A stretch of DNA of 64,000 bases from Bisporella sp. PMI_857. Taxonomy: Eukaryota; Ascomycota; Leotiomycetes; Helotiales; Helotiaceae. Location: the NCBI GenBank assembly GCA_021307315.1, contig JAJSPD010000067.1:124001-188000 (forward strand), read 5' to 3'. Below, one piece after another: positions 11,612 to 20,667 of the stretch. The notes under the pieces are model-generated. The model was not told the origin of the DNA and searched no databases. It saw only the letters and a list, made by a program, of their open reading frames with translations. The first letter of the stretch is position 1; each line of letters opens with the position of its first letter. Both the position numbers and the translations under genes were made by a program.

Positions 11612-12822
11612 TTACGTCCCCAAAGTGATCGCCTCCCTATTTGCCCAGTTCTTGAGACACTCTTGGTGCCGAAGCTGCTTCACGTAAGGCAACTGGCCAG
11701 CTATGCCAATACCCGTCGCAAATAACAAGACTGTCCCGTACTCATCGAGATGGATCTCCTTGCCGTAAGGTCCCTCAACAATGGCGCTCAATTTGGTGGA
11801 TTGGGATGAGTTGCTCCTAGTGGCAAGACTTTGCGTGAATCCTTTCCGTCGCTGAATGATGAAGACGACAACATCCTGATCTTTATCATACGGGTACCAC
11901 CACGCGACCATGTACGGATGCGACTGAAAGATAGCGCTATAGCTCGCTCTCGGGACGCGGAGGTATACGTATTGACCCGCTCGGTACTTCCAAGGCCTCG
12001 AAATCTTAGCATGGACCTGATAAGCATCCGGTAGGGTTTCAATGGAGACTGTGCATGAGTATTTCCAATTGCGGAGGTTCCGGTAGAGCATTTGACACGT
12101 CCGGAGAAGGTGCAAAGATGCCCAGACGGAACATGTAATAAGGAGATATATCGTTGGTATGCTGAATAGCTTCCCCGGAACATGGATCCAAATGGCAGTC
12201 ACTATAATCACTGCCAGAACTCGATGGATATTTAAGAAGATCTCATAAAAGTGATGCCGCACAATTGAAAAGGAGGTGATTAGAATGGTGGTCATCGCGG
12301 AAGCAGCCTGTCCATTTCGTAAGTAGTTCCCGCCTTAGCGGGGGAGACACTCACCACCAATGCCGCTACTTGAGTTAATGAGTTTAGGTTAGGCTTCTGT
12401 GATACCACGGCAAAAATCACATGAATCACTCCCTCGACCACGGCCACCCGCCCCATCCAACGATGAATGGCATTGTAAGCCTCGTATCCAAGTCCGCAGT
12501 AACTGACGACGGAGTTCATATGACTTCCGAGAGCGAGAGGGATGAGATTCACTATAGATAACAGTCCCGTTCGCTGCACGATCTTTGTACGATCACCCAT
12601 GAGGCAAAGAACATTGCCCACAAGGAGAGCAAGGATCAAGAGCGCATGATATCGAGTAGTACCTCTTATATACTTGTGGACCCGCGGATAAAAGACATGC
12701 TTAAGAAATTGGTACGTCGCGTACGTACGCAGAAAGCCGATTGAAATTCTCACCACGTAGAAAACAATTGAAAGGGCTGCAATTGCTGCAAGCGCCACGG
12801 CATACCACTGAATGATGTCCAT
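11612..12822 (-). pseudogene. Ferric-chelate reductase (FRE/NOX superfamily), 3'-truncated copy
   Basis: Exon 12355-12822, a 47-bp intron (12308-12354), then 11612-12307. The first part has several membrane helices with histidines of the haem-binding ferric reductase domain (SHMNSVVSYCGLGYEAYNAI...HRW, and HHFYEIFLNIHR after the intron). Then come the FAD-binding segment with HPYMVAWWYP and the NAD-binding start LLFATGIGIAG. Similarity to the second copy at 34.4 kb stops at 11671, so the C-terminal third of the NAD domain is lost and the frame ends in unrelated residues. The protein would be a plasma-membrane metalloreductase for iron uptake if whole. The pogo-1 insertion lies 30 bp upstream of its ATG. 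Confidence 0.85.
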
Positions 12823-12852
12823 ATCCTAGGGGTTCTTGATGAGATTGGCATA

Positions 12853-14730
12853 CAGTAGAACCTCGATATAAGAATACGTTCGGGAACACGATTTCGTAAG
12901 AATTTGGGGAGGTATTCTTATATTAAGGTACTGGTCTAAAAAACCTATGAATCGTCGTCTGTGTAGCTGTAGAGCTCTTATATCGTACAATCTCTCTCTC
13001 AAGACGATCAAGTGCTTGGAGATCTTGACTATTCCCCCTTTGCAGCTTCCAAAGCTTTAACAACTCAACGCACTTCAAAGCTTCAGCTGTGTTTACCTCC
13101 TCTATCTCTTCCTCCTCTTCATCACTTGACTCATTACCTAGCAGATCAATGCTATAGTGTTCTACTACAGATTCGAATATATCATCGTCTTCATCAAGAA
13201 TCATTTCGTCGTTTGGAGTAAGAAATTCGTGGAGAGAAAGAAAGTTCTCGATTGGGAGTTGTGCGATCTGTGCTTGCAATTCAGCTTGTTCAGCTACCTG
13301 ATTGTCTTCTTCTCTAGGCTCTTCAGAAGGCTCGATTAAAGTCGATTTCCACCAGCATTTCTTAATAGTTGTTGGTGTAACTGATTGTTCCCAAGAAACG
13401 CGTACCCACTGTATTGCTTTGAGCAAATTGACTGTTTTTTGTGGGTTTTTTTGTGCTTCATGCTCCCTGATCATAAACGCAACCCATTGCTTTCGATATT
13501 GTAGCTTAAAACTAGCAATAATCCCTTGATCCATTGGTTGCCATTCGGAGGTAGTATTCGGAGGAAGCCATGCGATTCGTACATTGGAGAGACCTTGTAA
13601 ACCACCAACCAACTGCACAGCTAGCTCATGACCAGAAAAGTTGTCCATCAACAGCAAAACCTTCCTTCCTTCACCTCTCATCTTGTTATTAAGCCATTGC
13701 AAATACTCTTCACATATCAGCCCAGTCATCCACTTCGATTTATTGAATCGGTAGGTAATTCGGAGATTTCGACGATTAATCTTTGAAAAGCAGCGAGGAT
13801 TCTCTGATTTCCCAATAACCCAAGGCTCAAACTTCTCTGAACCATCTGCATTACTTGTCAGCGCAACTGTAATACGGTCTTTACTCTTTTTGGTTCCACT
13901 ATAAGACTTCGTGGCAAGCGTACGATCAGGAGTTCTCTTCCAGTTCAAGCCAGTCTCGTCCATGTTTAAAATATTGTGTGTTTCGTACTTTGTACAAAGA
14001 AGTCGTAGTTCTTCCATTTGGGTGATGCTATCAAGGTCGCCAGTAGCTGCAGAGCCAGCTTCGCCATGCTGAACATACTCTTTGATCTTAAATCGTCTCT
14101 TGAAATCATCAAGCCATCCATTTGACCATTTCGGTTCTTCGATATCGCTGTACTGTGGCAGAGCACTCCACAGTTGCTTTGCTTTCTCTTTCAAGACATC
14201 ACCAGTGATAATAGCTTTCTTTTGCTCCATGCGTTGTTGCCATTCGAAAAGAGCTCCTTCAAGAGCTGGCCAGTCTCCAGAGCTTTGCTTCTTTTGCTGT
14301 AGTGACTGCTTGTCTTTCTTTTTTTCGAAGCTATCGAGATAATCGTACTTTTCGCTAAGAACCTTAGAGATAATAGACTGATTTATCGTATGGCCCGTCT
14401 CTTGCCTAAACCATTCTGCGAGGTCTTTCTGATGTATAGGAGGGTTTGTTTGATTGCGCTTTCGAATTATAAGTCGATCGGAGTCAGTAAGAGCTCTGCG
14501 ACGCTTCTTTTCCTCCATGATTGTAGTTGTAGTGATGGAATAATAAGAATATCAAGGTAAAATTAGGTATGACCTTAAGGTTTGGGACCCTGATTATCTA
14601 AGAATATTCTTCTAGCGAGGTATTCTTATTGGCCCAGCTTTTGGCCCAGCTAAAAAAAACGGGACCCAAGATACGATTCTTATTGGTCAGGTATTCTTAC
14701 TTAGAGGATTCTTATATCGAGGTTCTACTG
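12853..14730 (-). mobile_element. pogo-1: complete pogo/Fot1-like DNA transposon
   Basis: The element has perfect 23-bp terminal inverted repeats, 12853-12875 and 14708-14730, beginning CAGTAGAACCTCGATATAAG, each flanked by TA (12851-12852 and 14731-14732), as expected of the pogo branch of Tc1/mariner. It carries one intact transposase gene, so it may be autonomous. Its two flanks are unrelated to each other: ferric reductase upstream sequence on the left and pogo-2 coding sequence on the right. Confidence 0.93.
12923..14518 (-). CDS. pogo/Fot1-like transposase (CENP-B HTH plus DDE_1), intact
   Basis: One uninterrupted frame of 531 residues. The N-terminal part has a psq-type helix-turn-helix (about 10-55) and a CENP-B-type DNA-binding domain (about 75-145, with FEWQQRMEQKKAIITGD and PKWSNGWLDDFKRR). 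The DDE catalytic core follows: NMDETGLNW (first Asp about 187), LLLMDNFSGH (second Asp), and QPMDQGIIASFK (third acidic region). An acidic stretch and a leucine-rich tail come next. The last residues hold QTTIHRFF (520-527), which matches the PCNA-interacting peptide QxxIxxFF. The protein would cut and paste the element at TA sites. There are no in-frame stops. Confidence 0.93.
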   Translation of the reverse strand: MEEKKRRRALTDSDRLIIRKRNQTNPPIHQKDLAEWFRQETGHTINQSIISKVLSEKYDYLDSFEKKKDKQSLQQKKQSSGDWPALEGALFEWQQRMEQKKAIITGDVLKEKAKQLWSALPQYSDIEEPKWSNGWLDDFKRRFKIKEYVQHGEAGSAATGDLDSITQMEELRLLCTKYETHNILNMDETGLNWKRTPDRTLATKSYSGTKKSKDRITVALTSNADGSEKFEPWVIGKSENPRCFSKINRRNLRITYRFNKSKWMTGLICEEYLQWLNNKMRGEGRKVLLLMDNFSGHELAVQLVGGLQGLSNVRIAWLPPNTTSEWQPMDQGIIASFKLQYRKQWVAFMIREHEAQKNPQKTVNLLKAIQWVRVSWEQSVTPTTIKKCWWKSTLIEPSEEPREEDNQVAEQAELQAQIAQLPIENFLSLHEFLTPNDEMILDEDDDIFESVVEHYSIDLLGNESSDEEEEEIEEVNTAEALKCVELLKLWKLQRGNSQDLQALDRLEREIVRYKSSTATQTTIHRFFRPVP

Positions 14731-15679
14731 TACGGTATATGATTCGGAGGTTATTGCGGTTAACGTGCTTAAAACAACGAGGGTTGTTCGATCTCCCTAT
14801 AATTAATCCATGGATAAAGCTTCTCTGAGCCATCCCCATTCGTACATAAAGCGATAGTAATTCGATCTTTACTCTTCCTTCCTCCACTAGTCTGTTCGGT
14901 CGCAAGCGAGCGATCTGGTTGTAGCTTCCAAAATAAGGCTGTTTCATCTAAGTTGAAAATATCACGAGAGTGATAGTTCGAGCACTCGAAGCGTAGATCG
15001 TCCATTTGTTGGATAGCTGATAGCGTATTAACTTCTGCAGATGCTCCTTCTCCGTGCCGTTTATACTCCTTGATATTGTAATGCTTCTTAAATCGATCTA
15101 ACCAGCCATTCGACCACTTAGGCTCCTCTTCCTCATTATATTGCGGAAAACGATTCCAGATCTGGTGTGCCTGTGCCTTAAGAATATCCCCTGTAATTAT
15201 AGCCTTCTTCTTCTGCATCTGCTGCTGCCAGTGGAATAGCGCATCTTCGAGGTCTGGGTAGTCACCTTTAAAGCGTCGCTTCGAGCTTAATTGTGAAGCT
15301 TTTCGAGAGTCTGTGTCGAGATACGTGTAAGTTGGGGAGAGAACTGTCGATATCTGGCCTTGAGTAAGGGGCCTGCCAGAAGGCTGTGCTGCAAACCACT
15401 TAATTATCTCTTTCTGAGTCTCACCGGTTGTGTCGCGACGGCGACGTATATTACGTCGCTCTAAATCAGTAATAGCTCGACGCTTTTGGGGTGCTGAATC
15501 GGCCATAGCTATAAGGATATTTTAGGTAGAATTCGAGGTTTGGGGGACATGAAATGCTAAAGATATCCGAGTAGAGGGGATATCCTGAGTATTCACCTTA
15601 AATTCACTGGGACCAATAAAAGTATCCTTAAAAGTGAGGTATCCTTATATCAGGTGATCCTTATATCGGGGTTTGACTG
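14731..15679 (-). mobile_element. pogo-2: 3'-truncated pogo-like element
   Basis: Only the transposase 5' half and the right terminus remain. The terminus (to 15679, followed by TA at 15680-15681) reads inward as CAGTCAAACCCCGATATAAG. The other end is missing: coding sequence stops at 14731 exactly at the TA of pogo-1, and its continuation is not found beyond the other end of pogo-1. Confidence 0.85.
14733..15506 (-). pseudogene. pogo-like transposase, truncated and frameshifted
   Basis: From the ATG at 15506 the frame gives an HTH region, the CENP-B-type segment (FHWQQQMQKKKAIITGDILK, PKWSNGWLDRFKKH) and the first catalytic Asp in FNLDETALFWK. Near 14815-14830 the frame shifts; the continuation, GRSNNPRCFKHVNRNNLRI, is read in the next frame and is cut at 14733 by pogo-1. 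The second and third catalytic residues are absent. It is closest, among elements here, to pogo-4. Confidence 0.85.
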
Positions 15680-15681
15680 TA

Positions 15682-16420
15682 TTCTTTATCTACCCATGTG
15701 CAAACCACCAATATGACAGCAAATATGGCTCTAAACCCTTCCTCTTCGATTATCCCTCAGAAACGATCGGCGGTTACAGATCATGAGCGAGCAATTCTCC
15801 GGGAGTGTTATAGACAGTACCCTAGCAAGCAATCCGACCTGATCAGGTGGTTTCACCAGGAGCATAGACACCAACTTGTCAAATATCGAAGCAATAAGTC
15901 GAAGTGCATGACAGGTCTTATAATGGAAGAATATTTATGGTGGCTGGATAATAAGATGCGGGCACAAAGAAGGAAGGACTTGTTATTATTGGATAACTTC
16001 TCCGGCCACGAACTTAGTGTTGAATTATGGGTGTTTCTGAAGCTATTCGGTGCTTAGAGATGCTAAAGCTATTTGAGCTACGCCAGGAGGATGGATCAGA
16101 GGCTTTTTTACGGTCTTTAGAGCAAGCTGATAGGCGATATTTTGCAATAAAGCACGAATCAAAGAAGCAGGGTAAGATTGATAGCTTTTTTCAAAAGAAG
16201 CAATGATGTAGGGGCAAAAACAATAGGTTTTCCCTTTGACTTATGAGAGTCTTACCGCTAGCTATGTGGGGTACATGGCTTTTTGGTGTGTTTTGTAGTA
16301 GAAATCGATGTATCTTTTCATACTTGAGAGGAAATCACGTGAACCTGGGCATAAGCATAACCTGACCTATAAGCATACAACTCTTGTCCCCGACCGTATG
16401 CTTATAGCCAGGTTTGACTG
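15682..16420 (+). mobile_element. pogo-3: internally deleted pogo-like element
   Basis: The right terminus ends at 16420 before TA (16421-16422) and reads inward as CAGTCAAACCTGGCTATAAG. No left terminus is present: the element begins right after the TA at the end of pogo-2, so pogo-2 seems to have landed in its 5' untranslated region. The coding part is reduced to three blocks. Confidence 0.75.
15713..16206 (+). pseudogene. pogo-like transposase remnant with two internal deletions
   Basis: The N-terminal HTH (QKRSAVTDHERAILRECYRQ) passes directly into the segment just before the second catalytic Asp (SKCMTGLIMEEYLWWLDNKM, LLLLDNFSGHELSVE), so the CENP-B-type domain and first Asp are deleted. 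After LSVE a second deletion and a frame change lead to the C-terminal tail, which ends KQGKIDSFFQKKQ at a TGA (16204-16206). QGKIDSFF again matches a PCNA-interacting peptide. This looks like a non-autonomous derivative that kept its tail and terminus. Confidence 0.8.
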
Positions 16421-16689
16421 TAATGATAAAATGATAGATGATCTAATCTGTTAGGAAGACTTCTTTTCACAATCTGGTTCCAATTTACACCTCTCTTATG
16501 TTGGAAAGTATCTCGTATGCCACTGAGAAGCATTCCCAATAATATAGGAAAGAAAGAAAACTCCATGTCCACAAGATGCCGTCCACGTTCCTAGCTATCA
16601 ACGTCACTCGGGCCGCAAAGAAAAAAATGTACGGCACAGAAAAAGAAAAGAAAAAAACATGCACATACTAGTGCAACAGGGACCGACAC

Positions 16690-18330
16690 CTACCATCCAG
16701 GGATCTCCTTGACGTTGAGCTTCCAGCCTTCCATAATCTTGAAAAGCGTCAAGGCAAAGTTATCTCCAATCTCCTGACCTTCATCAGTCCCCATCTGGGG
16801 AGCGATTGGAGTGAACTCGTAGCGCCCGATCAACCCGGCGACCATGCAAAGAAGTTCATCCCGAGCATACTGCTCGCCGACACATCGACGTGGGCCACCA
16901 CCGAAAGTGAGGAACGAATAAGAGTGGTCAGCTCCGCCGGAGGGATCATCCAGCCATCTTTCTGGGACAAAACAGCGAGCATCGGGACCCCAATGGGCAG
17001 GATCACGATTGAGAGCCCAAGGGGAGAAGACAATGGATGTGTGTGTGGGGATGGGAACCCCAACAATTGTTGCGGGCTCAGCAAATTCCCGCCACAGCAA
17101 TGTGTTGATGGAATGGTAGCGAAGGACCTCTTGGACGACAGCATTGAGATATTTGAGGTTACGGAATTGAGTATCGCTGACTGGCTCGGATGCTGTGTCA
17201 TGGGGAGAGGGGATGGTTTCTCTGATCTCGTCACGGAGGCGTGCCTGCACATCTGGATGGCGGGAAAGCAAATGGATAGCCCAGCACACGGACCCTGCAA
17301 CCGTTTCCGTTGCAGCAGCTAGGAAGTGGACCGTTTGTTCCACGAGATCTCCGTGAGAAAAGTGGCCAGTCTTTATGAGTGAAGTGAGCATGTCGTCTTT
17401 GGCAAGCTTCCCATCCTCGTCACTGACAAGCGCCTGTTTGTGACCAACAACTATATGCTCAGCCGTTTGTCGGACGAGTCCCATAATCCCATCAATTGTT
17501 CTGACTGCAGGAATCGGGAGCTTCAAGGCTAGCTTCGGGCCAATGATCGAGGCCGCTTCGAGTGTGAGCTGACCTCGTTTCGTGGTCTTGAACATCCCGA
17601 TATATGCTCGACCGAATTTGACTGTGGGGTCCTGGGAGGCGGCGGGGACCTCGCGTTTTTGCGGCCCGATGCTCTTCAAGGTGTTGAAATTGACATTGAA
17701 TCCAAAGTGACCAATCATATCGATACTTGCAGCTGATACAAGCTTCAAAATGCTGGTGACTCCCTCCATGGACTTGTCAAGACTATCGTCTGCCAAGCGC
17801 AACGAAGTCTCCTCGGTCTGTTGAGGAAGAGCCTCAATCGCCTCAATTGTTTTATGCCATAGGGACGGGAACCATTCTTTCATCCGTGCCGGACTGAAGA
17901 TCGGATTGAAACGCTTTCGAGCTTGCTTGTGTGCCTCCCCTTCCTGTATCAGCAGACCCTCGCCCGCAATGTTGTTTGCCAGAAGCCACTGAAGCTCAGG
18001 CTTGATGGACTTGTATGCAGAGGTGGTCAAAAGATCTTTTGCAGCCTCTGGACTAGCAACGAAAAGACGCTCGCGGTTGAAAATACCGTGGTATCGGATG
18101 AGACCGCTATGAGGGAGTGTATCCATCCATTTCTCAATCTCGGGAACCCTTGGCTCGTGGAGTAGTCTAAGCCAGACTGAGCCTTGGTTAGGTGATGGAA
18201 GATGGCGTAGAGGGCTTCTGAGGGGTTTGATGAGCAAAGAGAATATAATGTAAAGACAGGTGCCGGCAAGTAGCAAGATACTGAGGCCAAGCAGCAATTT
18301 GGACTGTGAGAGAGTAGCTATCAAAGCCAT
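16690..18330 (-). CDS. Cytochrome P450, intact single exon
   Basis: A 546-residue protein with an N-terminal membrane anchor (about residues 8-35), a proline-rich hinge, and the standard P450 signatures: AAATETVAG in the I helix, EVLRYH holding the K-helix ExxR, PERW, and the haem-binding loop FGGGPRRCVGEQYA with the axial cysteine. It is an ER-bound haem monooxygenase; the substrate is unknown. I chose the ATG at 18330 (MALIATLSQSK); the frame stays open for eight more codons upstream but without an ATG. It is transcribed away from the MBOAT-like gene at 18761 with about 430 bp between starts, so shared regulation is possible. No intron is needed. Confidence 0.92.
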   Translation of the reverse strand: MALIATLSQSKLLLGLSILLLAGTCLYIIFSLLIKPLRSPLRHLPSPNQGSVWLRLLHEPRVPEIEKWMDTLPHSGLIRYHGIFNRERLFVASPEAAKDLLTTSAYKSIKPELQWLLANNIAGEGLLIQEGEAHKQARKRFNPIFSPARMKEWFPSLWHKTIEAIEALPQQTEETSLRLADDSLDKSMEGVTSILKLVSAASIDMIGHFGFNVNFNTLKSIGPQKREVPAASQDPTVKFGRAYIGMFKTTKRGQLTLEAASIIGPKLALKLPIPAVRTIDGIMGLVRQTAEHIVVGHKQALVSDEDGKLAKDDMLTSLIKTGHFSHGDLVEQTVHFLAAATETVAGSVCWAIHLLSRHPDVQARLRDEIRETIPSPHDTASEPVSDTQFRNLKYLNAVVQEVLRYHSINTLLWREFAEPATIVGVPIPTHTSIVFSPWALNRDPAHWGPDARCFVPERWLDDPSGGADHSYSFLTFGGGPRRCVGEQYARDELLCMVAGLIGRYEFTPIAPQMGTDEGQEIGDNFALTLFKIMEGWKLNVKEIPGW

Positions 18331-18760
18331 GATAGATGGTTGACCAATGAACAACTTGATTCAAAAGCGTTCCTGCCTTATGGGACTACGCTCTACTTAT
18401 TCGTGTTGAACCTCGCCGACGTTATTTCGTATAGAATGCCGGACACGGTTACGAAATTCCTCGGCTGGTAGACATAATCGTGTCCCCCCGGCCCTTTGGG
18501 GTAGTTGTCCAAGTATTCCCCCCACCCCCTGTCGGGGGTATGAAGGATTACAAAAGTTTCAGGCGTGGCGCACAGACCGCAGCGCCAACACCCCACCTTC
18601 CCTTCCAGCCCTTAGATGACATGGCCCTGCAAGTACCCCATTTCTACGTATGGGAAGTAAACTTTATTTTTTTAGCAAAACATCATTTCCCTTTTGCCAT
18701 TCAATCTTCTAGGTGACTACTTTCATTGTTAGTTTTCACAATTCAAAATCAATTGTCAAA
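18331..18760. promoter_or_regulatory. Divergent intergenic region between P450 and MBOAT-like gene
   Basis: Head-to-head spacing of 430 bp. It contains a C-rich/G-rich block at 18482-18540 with CCCCCGG, CCCCCCACCCCC and GTCGGGGG runs. I see no clear TATA box. A shared promoter is inferred from arrangement only. Confidence 0.4.
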
Positions 18761-20065
18761 ATGCCTACACTCGATGATATATCCGATTTGGGTCCGCCTA
18801 TTTCAGACACAACTGGACGTCTCTATATTCTTTTCACTGCATTTGCATTCGTCGTTGTTACAGCTTATACGAGTCGCCCTCTCTCACTCCGATTTCTAGT
18901 CACTGGTATCATCGCATCAGATATTTATATTCTCCTCACAATGCCAAATCTCATGGGGCATATGGCAGGTTTTAATCCTCTGATTGCGAACTTCATAGTT
19001 GCAAACCTTCTTCGAGTTATCGACCTTTACTTCATTCGCGATGAGACACAACTTCTCAAGAAGAAAGATGGAGCTACACCTAATGGAAAACGCAGTGACA
19101 AGGAAAACGTTTCTATTCAAAAGTTCACCAAAATGACTGCATTCCAAGCATTCGACTACCTCTTAATCAACCACCGAAACATCGGCACTCCCTACGAAGT
19201 GAGGAACATTCCCAAATTCGACGGCTCAAATCCAACATACGTTCCATCCCGTGGCAAGTTTCTTGTTCGGAAATTCCTTACTATTTTCGTTGCATACGGA
19301 CTTTTGGATCTCCTTACTTGCCAACCTGCTCCTAACCCAGGATTATATTCGCGGCATCACGAGTTTTTCTTTACAAGATTAAATGACGTTACTTGGGAGG
19401 AAATCAAATGCCGGTTTCTGACGAATATACATAGTTGGGCTTCGACATATCTACTTATGCAGTATGTCTATGCTATTATAGCGTGTGTTTGTGTTGGTTC
19501 TGGAGTGTATGCTCCTAGAGACTTTCCACCTCTCATTGGGCCTTTGACTTCTGAATACAAAGTCCGCAATCATTGGGGGTAAGCAAACAAAGCCCCCAGT
19601 TCTCCTCTCATGTTCACAGTCGAGCTTGACTAACATATCTCACAGCCGTTTCTGGCACCAAATTTTCCAGTCCCCCTCTCGTCCAACGCCAAAGCCCTCA
19701 CCAACCTCGTCCTTCCCCCCTCACTCCAATCTGGTCTCGTCTACGGATATAGCATGAACTTCCTCGCATTCACCCTCTCTGGTTTCTCCCACGCCGTCTC
19801 CCCTTTGAGTTCCAAAAATGGCTCTCAAGAAATCCGAGGCGCCATCTTCTTCTTCCCTGCCCAAGTAATGGGCATAATGATTGAAGATATTGCTATTGCT
19901 ATCTATCACAGGGTGATGGGGAAGGGAAGAGCAGGAGGCTGGTCAAAGGTGCTGGGATTTGTGTGGGTGGGGTGCTGGATGAGTTGGTGTGGTCCGTTCT
20001 GGATGTATCCTACGCTAAGACGGGGTGAAGAGGGGATGGTGCTTATAGTTTTATTAGGAATTTGA
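18761..20065 (+). pseudogene. Wax-synthase-like membrane-bound O-acyltransferase, frameshifted
   Basis: Exon 1 is 18761-19578 and exon 2 is 19646-20065, with a 67-bp GT-AG intron. The protein has several membrane helices, then VRNHWG joined across the intron to RFWHQIFQSP, the conserved block of fungal wax-synthase / MBOAT-like acyltransferases that acetylate terpenoids and related products. At 19672-19676 a run of five C breaks the frame: before it the frame reads RFWHQIF, after it the family frame continues as NAKALTNLVLPP and then MNFLAFTLSGFSHAVSP to the stop. One more base would restore the frame. It is either a very young pseudogene or a base-call error in a homopolymer. The start ATG follows caaa; an upstream GTG is not a plausible start. 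Confidence 0.75.
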
Positions 20066-20658
20066 AGGAAGCTTAGGACTTTTGAAGGGGGAGAGAGATT
20101 GGTGGAGGTTGAAGCATCAGGAGGTTTGGATAAACAAGTTTACTTGGGAATGGAAAACACTAGATATAAAAAATTGCTCCTTAATGGGAAACATTGCGAC
20201 ATTCGGAATTAACGACAAGAGAGAAAATTCCGCCTCTACAGTAATACCTTACTATAATTATGGCATTCGTTTCGGTGGCCTTTCTATGGATAAATTATTA
20301 TTCCCAGGCTTTAAACCACTGTAAACAAGGCTCAGAATTGATACATGTTGTATTCTAGCGATTCGAGTTGTTAAATTTTTGTAAATAGTGATATAAAATC
20401 TTCCTGGGAAATTTCGTCCCGTCCGCATTATCCTATACTATTCTATACTATCCCAACCCTGCAGTGGCGGAACGCCATAGAAGCTTAATAAGATACAATG
20501 CTTTCAACGGCATATTAGGGCGGCAATTATAAAGTTTATTTTATTAGCTGTCACGAACTAGCTTCACATGAGCTTTGTTTGCTAGGGACGCGTGCGCAGA
20601 GATATCGTGATGATATTGTTGTCTAGAGAGCAGGAGAGCTTAGAAGGAGCTCTTCACT
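20066..20658. other. Intergenic; direct-repeat unit near 20493-20560
   Basis: AT-rich sequence without a gene. The segment TTTCAACGGCATATTAG... to TTATTAGCT recurs with few changes at 23290-23345, on the other side of the MULE. Confidence 0.6.
20493..20560 (+). repeat. Direct repeat flanking the MULE, left copy
   Basis: Shares CTTTCAACGGCATATTAG, CGGCAATTATAAAGTTT and TTATTAGCT in the same order with 23290-23345. The two copies lie outside the MULE and its 9-bp target duplication, so they are not part of that element. Confidence 0.65.
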
Positions 20659-20667
20659 ATAAAATAA

